Source: Isoetes taiwanensis
Taxonomy: Eukaryota; Streptophyta; Lycopodiopsida; Isoetales; Isoetaceae
Direction: 5' to 3'
NCBI GenBank assembly: GCA_021234155.1
Contig: JAJEKV010000191.1
Span: forward strand, 403,806-467,805
DNA length: 64,000 nt
The position numbers were made by a program, and so were the translations under genes. The notes beneath the pieces are model-generated. The model did no database searches. It saw only the letters and a program-made list of their open reading frames with translations, and had not been told where the DNA came from. This document shows positions 36,165 through 48,524 of this stretch, piece after piece. How positions within the stretch are numbered: position 1 is the first letter of the stretch; every line of letters begins with the position of its first letter.

Positions 36165-37767
36165 AAGGTAAATAATCGGAGCTTGTCTCTTCTCCATTAT
36201 TACAAGGTTTTCCCAAATCTAATGGATTTTTTTAAGGGGTATTGTGTAAAGGAAAGATCTAGAAATTGTTATTATGACTAATATGGGATTTTTTTGAAAA
36301 TAAGGTTGGAATTGGAAACGTAAGGGATCATGGAATTGGAAAAGCCAATAAAAAATATAAAATGGGCGGGCTGTAATGGCGCGACACGTGGATTTACCGG
36401 ATCCATCTGATCCGCCCAACTTAGGCTGTAAAAGCCCTAGGCAAGGCCGATTTAGCCCTCAGCAGGGGCCGATTTGCATGAGAAAGCTCAATCCGGAGCA
36501 TTTGCGGTGGATTAGGGCTTCATAATCATTCGCAAAAAACCGATCGAGATCTTGGATCTGATACCACGAAGATTTCCATCGGTGCTATTGTAAGGTAGAA
36601 TCTGAACATGTGTTCTTTATCTATCTGAAATTATGTATTTAGTTGCTTACATGGAATATGGAACAGGGGTAAAAGCAAGTTCACTGGAAAAAATCGTCAT
36701 ATTTGCTTGAAACAAAATGTTTCGTTCCGGAAGGCTTTCTGAAAGTTTTGCATCAGCATTGCTATGAGGTAGATTTTCTGTTTTAAATCTATCTATGGCT
36801 CTTGTTTATCCGATTAAAACTTACCTTTTGCTTTCTGGAAAATTGTACAACAAAAGCCATGGCATAATTTCCAAAGATGCTTTTTTTGTAGTTACTGGCG
36901 GTTTCTGGTCCATATGATCCTGTAGCATAATTGATTTCAAACCCAAAATGTACTAAGAGGTATTTTTATGACCATTATTCACAATTTACTCCTTTCTACA
37001 TTCTATTTTGGATTGCCCTTTTGATATTAAAATGATCATAGCATATTGGCGGATTTTCATGTTTAGTATATACTAAATAATGATTGATATGCCTTGCTAG
37101 AGCATTGGAACCAATATTGATGAAATGTCGGAAGAAATGGGAGAATCTAACTATATGGGATTTGAAGAGGAGCCCGATGCACATATCAACGCAAACCAGG
37201 TTAGAAAGATGAACATTAGTCATGGTTTTTTGGCTCTTTAAAAAGAAATGTTAAGTTCAAAAGACTTGGTATTTGTGCTTCATAACCAAAGTGTGAAATA
37301 GTTTGGTGGTATATGGAAATGTTGGGGTTATAATTACATTTTATGATTGAAATTAACTATAAGACATACCATGTTTACATTAGATTTCATTTTGGCTTAA
37401 ATACTAGTATTGGGAAACTAGCATTTATGTTGCATGCTTCATGGCTAGCTCATCACTTTCTTGACTCCTCGACACCGATAGCAAGGGGGGTTGTATAAAA
37501 AGCATTGACACCTGTCTTCCACATGCATACACCTGTACTAACACGTGTTTTGTCTTGTGACGGTGGCAGGTTAGCTTTTCCCACTTGGATTCGAGATTTT
37601 TTATGTGAATGACTAGACCGGAAATTCATCATGCAACAAAATATTGGTTATTATATGGGTTTTTTATCAATGCAAATTATAAATTCCTAGATTTATTGCA
37701 TTTATCATGAGTATGGATCCCTTTAAGGGAAGGTTGCTTGTTAAAGCATAATATATATATACATATA

Positions 37768-37832
37768 TATATATATTTCATCAACATGAATATAAACACA
37801 CCATAAAAGTTGCAGCACAACTTTTTCCTTAT
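37768..37832. repeat. 65-bp direct repeat, right copy (insertion flank)
   Basis: Identical partner of 31081-31145. It is followed by 'ttacttactaccaagcc', the sequence that also follows the single copy at 55.65 kb. Confidence 0.9.
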
Positions 37833-38325
37833 TTACTTACTACCAAGCCTCAGCTTATATGGGTCATGAGACTGCAACTTTTGAAACTTTGATCACTCTA
37901 AGAAAAGAGTGAATCTGCTTCTTTAATAGCCTGCTTGCGACTTTCTTCCTTCATTCCAGAAATGACAGTGTCACGAGGCTTGTAACGACGAACATTGAAC
38001 TCTGTTGCATTGCCAAAGCATCAGTAGCAATACAGTTCGAGAAGCGAAGCATCAAAAACAATAATTCACCTCCAGTTATGCCATTGCGATCATCTTGAAC
38101 AAACAAGACGCGGCTGCTGTCTGACCAAGCATCCAGTTTAATGCGATAAACCTGGTCGATGATAAACCTATATTAGATTTGATCGCCCTTCAATGATGAC
38201 TCTTCAATGAACAAAGATAACTTACCTTGAAGTATGGGTGATCGATGTCTGGATAACGCAATATGCCAATATCAAGCATGGTCTTCTCATGGCGCTCATG
38301 CTTGGCGAAAAAGGTTTCAAATCAT
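37833..38325 (-). pseudogene. Repeat X1, right half: captured three-exon gene end
   Basis: Three minus-strand exons with consistent splice sites: 38310-38226 (HERHEKTMLDIGILRYPDID), 38151-38070 (VYRIKLDAWSDSSRVLFVQD then DRNGIT) and 38001-37898 (EFNVRRYKPRDTVISGMKEE ending ADSLFS and TAG). The introns are 74 and 68 bp with GT and AG borders and matching phase. It is the C-terminal end of a conserved-looking protein that I cannot name. The same piece occurs at 55708-56120. The upstream exons are missing, so this is a copied fragment, probably carried by a transposon. Confidence 0.65.
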
Positions 38326-41300
38326 ACATGGACTAGGCTAATCCAAGATGGTACTCCACATCCATGGTCTCTGGCACTTATGAAGGCATACAAAACCAGC
38401 CTAGTATTATAAGCCTTAAACAGCAAATAAAATTCTAATTTCAAGAAGATTGATGTAATAAATTCAATAAGTCACTTTAAATATTATCACTTATAGAATT
38501 GTGCCTGTACATACAGATCTGAATATCAAAAAAACCAAGGACAGAATTTCATTGGTGCATGTTTAATTCTTGATTTACACTAGAGCATTCAACCCATAAG
38601 TTCCCAAAAAAGGGAAAGAAGACTCTACTTTATATTGTAAAAGCATAACCCTGTTTTAGTCACAAGTACAAGAGCTTGATCTGTTGTAATTCACATCATA
38701 TTTCCCTACTAAGACTGGAATTTGGGTGATAGTTAAAAAAGATCAATGAGAGGATGACTTACTTATAGTACACAATCATTAAGTATGTGTATTAAGTATA
38801 TATATATACAAGTCTTTGTACTATGAGCGGTTGCACTATGAGAGACTGTACAAATCCAACTAGAAAATGCAGAGCTATCTAATAAAGATAGCTCTGCATG
38901 GGAGTAAAGTTTAACATAATCCTTTATCGACCCATGGGAGTCGACACAACTTACAACTTGGTATTTATCGACAGTAGGCAAACTTTCAGTCCTATCAATC
39001 TGCATGCATAGAGCATACCATGATTCTTGCTCTTTATTTTTATCCTTGTCCTTTATCTTTGGCCAATGTTTTTTGGAATGTGTCATACTGTATTGGGTTT
39101 TAATTGAACTTTGTGTTGTGTAATGTGACGTATCGCGCTTTAAAAAAAAACACATATCATGTTCCATAATTTTTGCAAAGATGCAAAGATTCGACATAGA
39201 GGCAAGTTTGAGGTCGAGGATGCTTCTTTTGAATGGTTCATTTTATATGTTTAGAATTGTCTATCTTGAGATTCTATAATCTATGGAAATTGGATAAGGC
39301 ATTGTGTACCCTTGTCTGTGCCCAAGAAACTGGGTTTGTTGGAATTATCAAACATGTTATTGGTTAATTAATATGGCATCATAGCCATTACCAAGCATTA
39401 CCAAGCTGTTTTCGCTCAACCAAGCAAACAATTGTAAAAATCAACACCATACAACCACTTGCTCTATCTTTTTTGCATCACTATATCCAAGAAGCTGAGA
39501 AAGTGGATGGTTTAACGTTCGTATAATGATAAGCAATCTACCAATGAGAACATTGACACATATCGAGATCATCTAGCATGCTTGCCTTATACACAAGTCG
39601 AGATCAACTTAATTTGATCATAATTTGATCTTCAAATAATGGCATTTTATTTGTTCGTGGCACCATCCCTGTTGGATTGGTGGAATAAAAAGGAAAAAGA
39701 TATGCAAATTAATGGAATTATTCACATCATGAGCCCTTGTTAAAAGGCCCTATTGTATATGAATTATCAATATCCAAGTTTGAGAATACAAATATAAAAC
39801 CCCACTTTCAAACCAATAGATAAATGCACATGCTGGACAGTTATAGTAGTTTGCAAAGATGGCTACTTATTTAAGGCCCCTACACAATAGTACTGTTAAG
39901 TCTTATTTCCACAGCCAGGTTATTGTGACAACATAAGAGAATTTTGAAGTGGAAAAATCCACGGCATCTAAAATCCACACATAGCTTTAGCAACCAACCA
40001 TCAATCCATCTGCCATGACGCTGAAACTTGGCAGTAATCCTCAACTACCTGTACATGGATGCTAACTAGAACTTGTCATGCAAGAAGAATATTCAAAACT
40101 CTCTTGATTACTATTTGCAAGGAGATGCTAAAAGGGCAATGTGTATTCTCAACTTGCAATGTGTATTCCATCTGCATGAAGTTGCATCTTTGCGTCTGCG
40201 TCTTGACATGACATACTCAAAGGTTAGGCTGCAAGCTGAAGCACATAATCCCTGCCACCTTTTTAATCTGAGAGCAAACATCATGATACGCACTCCAAAT
40301 CCATAAAGGTAGAGATGTCCATGACATCCATTGTCATTCTCAATTGGGATTTTCATATGCCTAAGCACCAAAGATGTCTTTGCATGCCCATTCACTTAAA
40401 AAATTTCAAGGTCCAAGAAACGAGCTCCACGATATGAAGGAAGACTGCTTCAGCAGAAACTAATATAGAAAATGCATCCTCATTGAAAATCGAAGCCCCA
40501 AGTCCCACAGAAATTGCAAGCTTTAGCTTATCGCGATACTAACTAAGTTGGAAACTAAATAGAAGATGTGCAATGGCTTTTGGAAAGATTGAAATTCAAC
40601 GGCAATCACTTGTAGATTCATCAACTCCGGATATTACAAATGCTGATTGCACAAGATTTTAAGATCGGTAGCTACATGGGTTTGAACCCTAAATTTCTCA
40701 AATATTTGCACCTTTATTGCGTAAACATTTCCAAAGAAGATTTGAGGCAAGCTAAATTGCCTCGCCTTTTAACTTCGTCTCGAGCACCAATCGCATTGGC
40801 GTTCCATCATTGAATTGCTGGAAAATAATTCGTGAAGATCATTTCAATATAAAACACGCAGCTAAGAACATTACCTGCGATTCATCGGATTCCGTGCTAG
40901 AGAACCCCGGATGCAGAGTGATCACAATAATCGATGTTCCATATATGCATTTTTTTCAGGCATTCCCTAAATGCTTAGATCCCAAGCTCGTGCATTGATA
41001 GAAATATTTACCTTCAATTAGAAATGGACAAATCTACACCGCTTGCGGGCAAAATTGAGGAGCATACTTTAGCAGAGCAACAACACTCAAAACTTAGCAT
41101 GAGCCTAGGATATTATCATTTACACGTTGATTTGAAAGTCATACATTGCTTCTATATTGCTAATTAACTGAGAACTAAACAATCAAGGCAAAAGACATCT
41201 CAAAAGAGTGAAGCTCTATAAATATGGTGTAGAAATACCTCAAAACTCTCTAATCGTTGATTTGCATCCGGTGTGCCGGATCAGTGCAAATGCGGCTCTT

Positions 41301-42700
41301 TGGATCAAGAGCCATCCAAAGAAACCTCATGGGCTTATGGAAAAATCCGCCATATAGGTATTCCCGAGTCAAATTAAAAATCACATGGCCAAGGACTCTC
41401 AGAAATGGTCACGAACCCGAAGCAAACTTAGCCCTAAAAATCTTCTCGGTGACCATCTCGTTAATGCAGGCTTCAATCATGAAGCGACCACTACTTTGGC
41501 CTCATGACCTTAAACAGACGCCATAGCCCTTGGCGTGGTTTGAGTCGAAAATGGAGAAAAATGGCCCAATTCAGCGAGAGATTCATTTCCCATAGAAGAA
41601 CATAAATCGTATGGATTATACTAACCTTGAGTTTTGAACAATACATGTCTCGTTTTCAGATCTTATTTCTCCGATCTTCTTTGTAACCAATACTAGATGA
41701 CCCCGCAATAAAAACCTAGCTTCGTGTAGACCCGATCCCCCGCTTGAATGTCTTGATGCGCACCATTGCAAATAAAATGGAGCAATGTAAGGGCGAAAAA
41801 CATTCAAAAAAAAAACGGGATAAATCATTTTTGTTCCAGAACAAAAAGCGCCTGCAATCGGCTGCTCTCCAACTGCCTCTTCATTTTGAATCAATGATCT
41901 CAAGCCTCATCTTGCATACCGTAAGAAGAAAACCTATGTATCTCGAGAACAAGATACAAACACAAGACATAAGAAGATCGAAACCAAACCGAATCGCGAC
42001 GTAAAAGCTTTGCCATGACATTATGCAAAGACATTCGACACAAACCTAGAGATGAAATTCATTTGCCCAAATGCTGCTCCTCAAATCGGCATATTTTAAG
42101 CCCAACTCTCTACCTCGGCGACCTCTCTCATGCACCATCGCATACACCATTGCAAGGGCTTAAAAGGTAAGAAATGTGAAGAAAAATGAAGCGGTTTTGG
42201 GGAGCTTAGAAGCGGATACACATCCGGTTGTGTTTCAGAGCAATTTTTAGAGCATTACCCTCCATAGAATAGAATGTTGTCATCTATCAATGTAGCAACA
42301 TGAGAAAATTGACCCCGAGGTCGAGATCCACCCACATCTATTCTACTCGGGTTGGGCAACTAACATCTAGCATCCACACATCACCAAATAAGTGCCATCT
42401 CCAACACCACCAAAGATGTATATATGCATTACAAATTTGCCCAACTCAATATAGCCTAACAAAGACGATCTGAACTAAAACCTAGCTCAAAAAATGGGAT
42501 CAATCGCCAAAGAGCATAGAGATGGGGACATTGTCATCTCAACTGAAAATGAGTTCAAATTCAGCCCAAACAAAGCCCACAGTGAGTAATTTCTCACCTT
42601 CAAGCCCACGGTGATGGCTATATGACCTCGCACGAAGTCCGGGACCCGGAAGAACTCGTAGTTTCAGCCGCAATTCCGGCGACCCAAAACTTATAAGCTT
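38326..42700. other. Unassigned region
   Basis: No frame exceeds about 145 codons and none is recognisable. It contains a dispersed-repeat edge near 38808 ('acaagtctttgtactatgag') and a strong hairpin at 38867. Short ORF-like stretches near 40.1, 41.3 and 41.7 kb are not convincing. It may hold upstream or downstream pieces of the kelch gene fragment at 42.75 kb. Confidence 0.3.
38867..38899. repeat. Perfect 14-bp-arm hairpin
   Basis: ATGCAGAGCTATCT (38867-38880), loop AATAA, then the exact complement (38886-38899). It lies about 60 bp inside a dispersed repeat edge. Confidence 0.9.
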
Positions 42701-42749
42701 AAATTGTAAATCGAAAAAAAAAAGACCGATTGGGAAAAGGTTGAATCAT

Positions 42750-43440
42750 TACCTTAGACCAAGTAAAATTTTCGAGATCTAAAACATCAATGTCGCCCGG
42801 ATATCGATCACCACGTCTCCGCCATAAACTATGAGTTGGTTACCCACAATCAACTGCAGGTATGGCTATCTCTCGCCTAGGCAAATCCCCCGTCACAATT
42901 GGGCTTGTCCAACGCATTGAATCAAGCTCTAGAACATGAATATCGTTTAAATAGTTGCAATCTCCTTCACCGATCCTCCAAATTCGAGCATTTTGTTTTC
43001 GGTGATCGAGTAGCAAAGATGGCTCTCTCTCTAGGACACGGTGGATCCCCTTCTACCGAAGGCCGGGTCCAAATTAGAGTCTCCAGATCCAAAATATGCA
43101 CATCATTGTTGCGCTTGAACCATTTGTGCCACGAATATCACCATTTTAGAGCCATAGAGAATGGCGGTATGGCTATCCCTAGGACCGTGTTCTCCGGTAG
43201 ATGCTAAAGAGCTCCATGCCATAGTTCTGAGGTCTAGAGTTAGCACATCGCTAAAATGAAGTCCCGCTCTGCATCCCCAAAAAACATTTGTGGATTCATG
43301 AGCTCATTGACGATTTGGCTATGGTCGGAGAAAGGGTAATGTGGGTTTTGGGTTTTAATTGTTCTTACCCCAAACACATAAAGCTTGCCTTAGAACATGC
43401 ACGCCGAAAGTGACCCCATCTCTCCGGGCGGATTTGTTTC
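42750..43440 (-). pseudogene. Kelch-repeat protein gene fragment, frameshifted
   Basis: Minus-strand translation in several frames gives successive kelch-like blades: GKLYVFG near 43390, DVLTLDLRTMAWSS with GPRDSHTAILYGSKMVIF near 43225-43130, DVHILDLETLIWTRPS near 43100-43060, DIHVLELDSMRW near 42935 and DIDVLDLENFTWSK near 42780. Each blade shows the LDL-x-x-x-x-W pattern that ends a kelch repeat, and 'gtaatg' follows as a possible donor. Kelch propellers bind protein partners. The frame shifts or stops at least three times, so this is a pseudogene or captured piece. The specific plant gene cannot be told from this. Confidence 0.65.
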
Positions 43441-43934
43441 GGTACATCCACACGAACTGTTAAGCCATGGCTACCGGAGCTGGATTTGGATCTTTGTTGC
43501 CATGAAAATTAGCTCTTCCAAAGCATCGGTCGGGGCAAAAATCATCGCATTTTTCCCCAACAGTCGAAGGATGGCTCTTCCAGATAATAAAAAATAACCA
43601 GCCTGCAATCTTCTCAAAATTCCACGTCTAGAACGCAGAAAAGATGTTACACTTCTGCATTTCTCACAAAAATTGAAGATACTAGCTTCTTCGCCCAGAA
43701 CTATGTCCAAATGCTTCGGCCCAAGAAGAACGGCATTGAAAGGCGAACAGATTTATAGTATCCTCTCTTGCAACAAAATAGAAATAGGGTCGCCAGTTTT
43801 GTCTGGCGTGTATTCTAATGCCGACACGTGGCAACCGCCAATATTCCGGAATGGAAGTCGGGTTGCCTAATTCCGCTTGACTGGCGGCCCAGGTTTCCTT
43901 AGGTTTTTTCTCGAGGGTTTTTTTTTCTTTAGGG

Positions 43935-44120
43935 TTCTTCAGCGACGGCGTAGCAGTTCGCGCAGCTCTTCTTCGAGCATGATGATCTTCATGATTCAGA
44001 GTTGTCACAGATGAGTTCTTCGCAGGATTCTTCAGCACCGGCGTAGCAGTTCGAGCAGCTCTTCTTCGAGCATCGTGTTATTCACGATTCAGCGTTTTTA
44101 CATATAATCTTCAAAGATAA
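43935..44120. repeat. 93-bp tandem duplication
   Basis: The unit starting 'ttcttcagcgacggcgtagc' recurs 93 bp later with scattered changes. A third, partial echo ('gagttcttcgcagatggtcttcacgattc') follows up to about 44170. Confidence 0.8.
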
Positions 44121-44346
44121 TCTTCATAGATGAGTTCTTCGCAGATGGTCTTCACGATTCAAAGTTTTTTTTTGCAGCTACTCATCACATCATCACGATT
44201 CATAGTTTTTCTTTGCAGGTGAGCCGTGATCTGCAAACAACCAGATCTTTCTTCGCCGGATCTGCAAAGAACCCTGCATTGGATGTTTCTTCACCGTATT
44301 TGGTGATCTTCGCCGAATCTGTTGTGTTTTTTTTTTCAAAGGCACT

Positions 44347-44378
44347 GTAACGATCTGGCTCCGTAACGATCTGGCTCC
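44347..44378. repeat. 16-bp tandem duplication
   Basis: 'gtaacgatctggctcc' occurs twice in a row, just left of the inverted repeat at 44391. Confidence 0.9.
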
Positions 44379-44390
44379 CTATTTCTATTT

Positions 44391-44510
44391 TGTAGGGGAA
44401 TGGAGGTTGGTCCTCCATTCCCAGTTTTTTGGTGACCAGCTCGCCTAACGCCGGCCGCGGGACCCACTCAAAAACGGGAATGGAGTCCCAACCTCCATTC
44501 CCCTATACAA
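44391..44510. repeat. ~40-bp inverted repeat with internal hairpins
   Basis: The left arm 44391-44429 and right arm 44470-44510 are near-complementary. Each arm alone also folds, because GGGAATGGAGG and its complement lie 4-5 nt apart within it. The 40-nt spacer is GC-rich (cctaacgccggccgcggg). It could be a foldback transposon, a small hairpin-RNA locus or a cruciform; there is no protein. Confidence 0.75.
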
Positions 44511-44640
44511 CAGGGGAAGGCGGAAGGAGCGAAAAAACATATTCTCGGTCGATTCTTTTGCCTTTGGGTTCGTTGCATCCACTATGCCGAGGAGCAAACC
44601 TCTTGTCAACGCCGCCCATCATAAAGTCACGAAAAAAAAA

Positions 44641-44911
44641 AGAAACAATCGGTTTGAAAAAATTAATTTTTTTGCAGACTTCCTTTTTTTTCTACATTTT
44701 TTAAAGGCCCTAAGGTCATGTCATTAGAGAGTCATAAATACTTTGTTGCCACCTCATGACGTTGCATTAAATGCAAAAGAAACAATCGGTTCGAAAAAAA
44801 ATCAATTTTTGCGCGACTTCCTTTTTCTACATTTTTTTTCAAAGGTCCTAATGTCACGTCATTAGAGAGTCATAAATACTGCTGCCACCTGATGACATTG
44901 CATTAAATGCA
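44641..44911. repeat. ~137-bp tandem duplication
   Basis: Two copies starting 'agaaacaatcggtt' at 44641 and 44778, each ending 'tgcattaaatgcaa', with T-run length changes and a few substitutions. Confidence 0.85.
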
Positions 44912-44919
44912 ATCAATAT

Positions 44920-45230
44920 AAGTGGCTAAATCTGATGCCCTAATTTGAAGGGCATAGATCAAATGCCCCAAAAATTACACCTTCCTTGAAGTTTCCCAAA
45001 ACAAATGGATGGATAGGATTTCTCCTTCCGCCCTTGATCCAACGGTTTAGGGATGGGGTGCATGCCCCATGCATGCCCCCCATCATATTTCTATGCCCAT
45101 GCATGACCTCTCCCATGAGGTGGCGACATCGTGGCCTTCCATTTCCAATCGGACGGCTGGCATTAATCTCTATATAGCATGGGTACATCCTTTCCTGGGA
45201 CACATAGAATAGTTTTATATATACAAGTTT
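44920..45230. repeat. Diverged dispersed repeat related to X1
   Basis: 'gatgccctaatttgaagggc..aaatgccccaaaaatt' and 'ccttgatccaacgg' match 30705-30830 near X1. It ends in a TA-rich tract and the 'acaagtttttgtactat' edge seen at 20853 and 38808. Confidence 0.6.
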
Positions 45231-48200
45231 TTGTACTATCAATGGGATAAAATAAAATGGGATGAAACGAAAATGTATAGCTAGTTTGAATCATACATGT
45301 ACCCATCTTTCTAAGATAAGATTACACTACAGCAATGAAAATCAAGTAAGAAGTTAAAATCCACACACGAACTGATAATTTTGCATTTAGCAAGAATGTT
45401 AGAAATTAAAGATTGTATCCTATTGGCTACAGAGAAATAAAAAAATCAAGCTAAATTTAGATTAAACTGGAGTCGTATCATCAAGCTAAAAAAATTTAGA
45501 TAACCATCATGATTTGATTATATTCTCAAAGCTTTTAAAAATATTCATTCAAATTCCCTTAGATTCCCAAAGATTCTCTTGAGATTGCTCTAGATTCTCT
45601 AAGATCCTATGAAGATTCCCTTAGATTTTACATGACTCTTTTAGATTCTCAAAGATTTTATGAAGATTCCCTTGGATTCCCTTAAATTCTCAAAGATTCT
45701 CTCGTGGTTCCCATGGATTCCCTAAGATCCTCTAGATTCCTCAACATTCTCAGGTATTATTTATTTATTAATGTTATCCTTACTCTGACTAGTTTCTCTA
45801 GATTCTCCAAGATTTCTTAACGTTCCACCAAATCATTGCAAGATTAATTGAGATTCTATCAAAATTCCTTGAGATTTTCCAATTTCCCTATGCAAATGAT
45901 GTGGAGTTCGTATTAATTTAGAATATTGACATCAAGTTCCGATGTTGAGACTCCATAATAACTTCATAACATCTAGACATCCCTCATTCCCTCTAGGGTT
46001 CTCAAAAATTCCCTAGAGGCGTAAATGTGTTGCATGTTACGAAGTTCTAGAAGTATAATCAAGCTTAAATGGGTCGGATGAACTGAAAGAGTTGAGGTAA
46101 AGCTGAAGACATCAAAGTCAAAGTCAACATTTAATTTGTAGAAGGTAAGCGCTATGACAATTCTATGGTTCTATAAGGATACATAGAACTATAGAGAGTA
46201 AGGACATTGCAAATGTATTTTGTCACTTCAACCTAGCAACAAATACTGGCATCAAACAAACTAAAACGAAAATGAATGCCAGAACCAATAACCAAAACAT
46301 AGAAGACTATCAACTCAAATTGACCCTCATACAACCAAGAAATGAGCACATCTAAACTAGTTATCAAAATGCATAGGCTAGACCTGCAAGTGAGCAGCCC
46401 AATGGCAAAGTGGCTTCATGGAGCAACAATAACATTACGACAATCCTTAATGTGTTGCTTGCTGGCTGCATATCATGGATAAGCAAGCCAATTATAGCAG
46501 AACTAGCTTATTTGCACCAAATACATTCTTGGAGGATAACATTACCGAAGTCATTAATCATGCACACATAAACAATCTAAGACCCACTGGCGAATGTAGT
46601 TTCCAAAAGGGCTCATTGTGTATTTACATTGAAGATCCTGTGCCTAAGTGTGGTCCTTGTAACCATGGAGGACCAGATTTTACTGGACACGTAAGTGCAT
46701 GCATTGTATAAGCACTCTATGTTTCCTATCTTTACTGACCATTCCTCGTGTTGCTTGGAGGCATAACATTCATCATTATTTATGTTTTTTTTTAACTTGA
46801 TACGTGAGACAATCAAGGGAGGATATTTCATTGAGTATAGAAATTGGTTTATTTCCCACAGACGGTTCGGTAGGGTGGTCACAGGTGATTTTGTAAAAGC
46901 TTTTCTAGTGACACGTGAAATTGTTATGACATGGCCAGGAGCTACATTCACAATTGTTGTCCCATCATTGCAACTCCTTAGATTCAATACCTTTTGGCAC
47001 GGAAAAAGGATTCCTCCTATGCTGTTTTGGAGAGCTTGAGAAAGTGGTCTATCAAATGTTTCAAGAGGTAACTTTTGTATGGAACATTATGATAGTATCA
47101 GAAGATGAAACATGATAATGAAAATGATGATTGAAGAGTAAAATTGAAGTGTTTTTTTACTCGGAATTCTGCTCTCAAACAGTTATACTCTAATAATATG
47201 GAATAATATTCTCAGCGAGCCAATCAAATAAAGTGGAAATTCATGCGAGAGATGGCAGCAAAAGAATAGTTAGAAGTTACATCATCATCACAAAGAGATG
47301 TACAAAAAATTTCAAAGCCATATCCTTTCCAACCTTACATTTACTTTTCTAGAATTGAAACGGTTTACGGTGACAAACAAACAATCTCTCTAGAGTGCCA
47401 TATTCAAGCAACGTCTCCCTGTATGCCCTCAAAATACAAATGAACAACTCATCAACTTCAGATCTCAACACACCTTGAAGCCCACGGCCACGATGTTCCG
47501 TTTGGCAATGTAAAGCTTGTACTCTGACTATTAAACCAACCAAATCTTGAGGCCACCGCTATGGCATGGAGATCTGTGTGTTTAAGTTACTGCTCGTTCA
47601 GATCTAAATCTACATCTTAAAGTTTTCTTGTTGCACAACTCAATGGCAACCAATCCACAACTTTCTGATTTCATAGTTTTCTTATTCCAAACAAGCACAA
47701 ACTATGTAGTTCGTATTGTTATAAATTTGGGATCCTGGCCCGGATCATTATCTAGGTAGCAAGATATAAAAGTAACTAATTCAAGTTTGTCACATGAGCA
47801 CCAAAAACAATGCACATGTAAGGAAAAAATGAAAATATCCAAATTAGTACACGGATTCTAGTCTAGTCTCGAAAAGCGCTAGCCCCTTTCTCAAGGTAAG
47901 TTTGACACAACTTGTTTTTTCGCATCACATTCACAATCACGTAGCTTTCTCCTTATTCCAAATGAGCATGCTCTGTGAATGCAAGATTGGGTGGTTTGTT
48001 ACACTTTCAACCTGTTTTTGCAAAGTTCGAACAACGATTTCTCAAATTTCATTTCCGAAAAATCGATTCTTACACAGCAAGCCATACTCTGCGAAGACAT
48101 AAAGGCCGCCACAAGCTCTGCCCTAGCCACTAGCCTTCAAAGCATTCTAGGCAAAATCACTACATTACGTATTTCTCTATTCTTGCACAATAGTCACATA

Positions 48201-48520
48201 ACTTCTAGATTAATTACAAAGGATCCGGACGAAAAAAAGACGAAATAATATAGGCAAGCAAGACTCTTATTCCACGCTTTCATCTTGATAGATTAAAATG
48301 AATCCCATATTCCTCAAAACAACAAGCACAATCGCTTTGAAGTATTTGGGCAAGAGCATCAATCACTATCATAAGGGGGGTGGGAGCAAAATTCCACCAA
48401 AATCACAATTCTCACCAAAAGTCGCGACCTACCTACTTCAGACATCTAGTCGTTTCAAATCATACTTCTGTTTGAGACAGAAACTGTTAATAAGCCTAAA
48501 GCTGCGAACCTAATCGAGGC
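45231..48520. other. Unassigned region with a GATTCT-rich minisatellite
   Basis: From 45540 to 45860 short units of the form 'agattctc(t)', 'agattccctt' and 'aaagatt' recur imperfectly, and a similar block lies at 56225-56335. A pair of frames near 46475-46711 (CIYIEDPVPKCGPCNHGGPD, followed by 'gtaagtgc') and 46782-47039 could be exons. Their family is unknown. The rest shows nothing definable. Confidence 0.35.
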
Positions 48521-48524
48521 ATCC

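Larger units (their letters stand above)
31146..37767 (+). mobile_element. Penelope-like retroelement insertion, split by H4
   Basis: The 6.6 kb between the two 65-bp direct repeats is absent from the paralogous repeat at 55.4-56.1 kb. Removing Helitron H4 leaves about 2.7 kb containing one reverse transcriptase gene, with no LTRs visible. A single RT frame, a long flanking duplication and the RT motif style fit Penelope-like elements. No GIY-YIG endonuclease peptide is visible, which would suit the endonuclease-lacking group. The right 1.6 kb (36.17-37.77 kb) is non-coding apart from an exon-like stretch near 37098-37200 (NIDEMSEEMGESNYMGFEEE). That stretch may instead be a separate insertion. 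Confidence 0.6.

Noticed and set aside
31146-37767. The RT insertion as an LTR retrotransposon with 65-bp LTRs
   Set aside because: The direct repeats exist as single genomic sequence at the unoccupied paralogue, so they are target DNA and not element ends. The RT motifs also do not match copia or gypsy.
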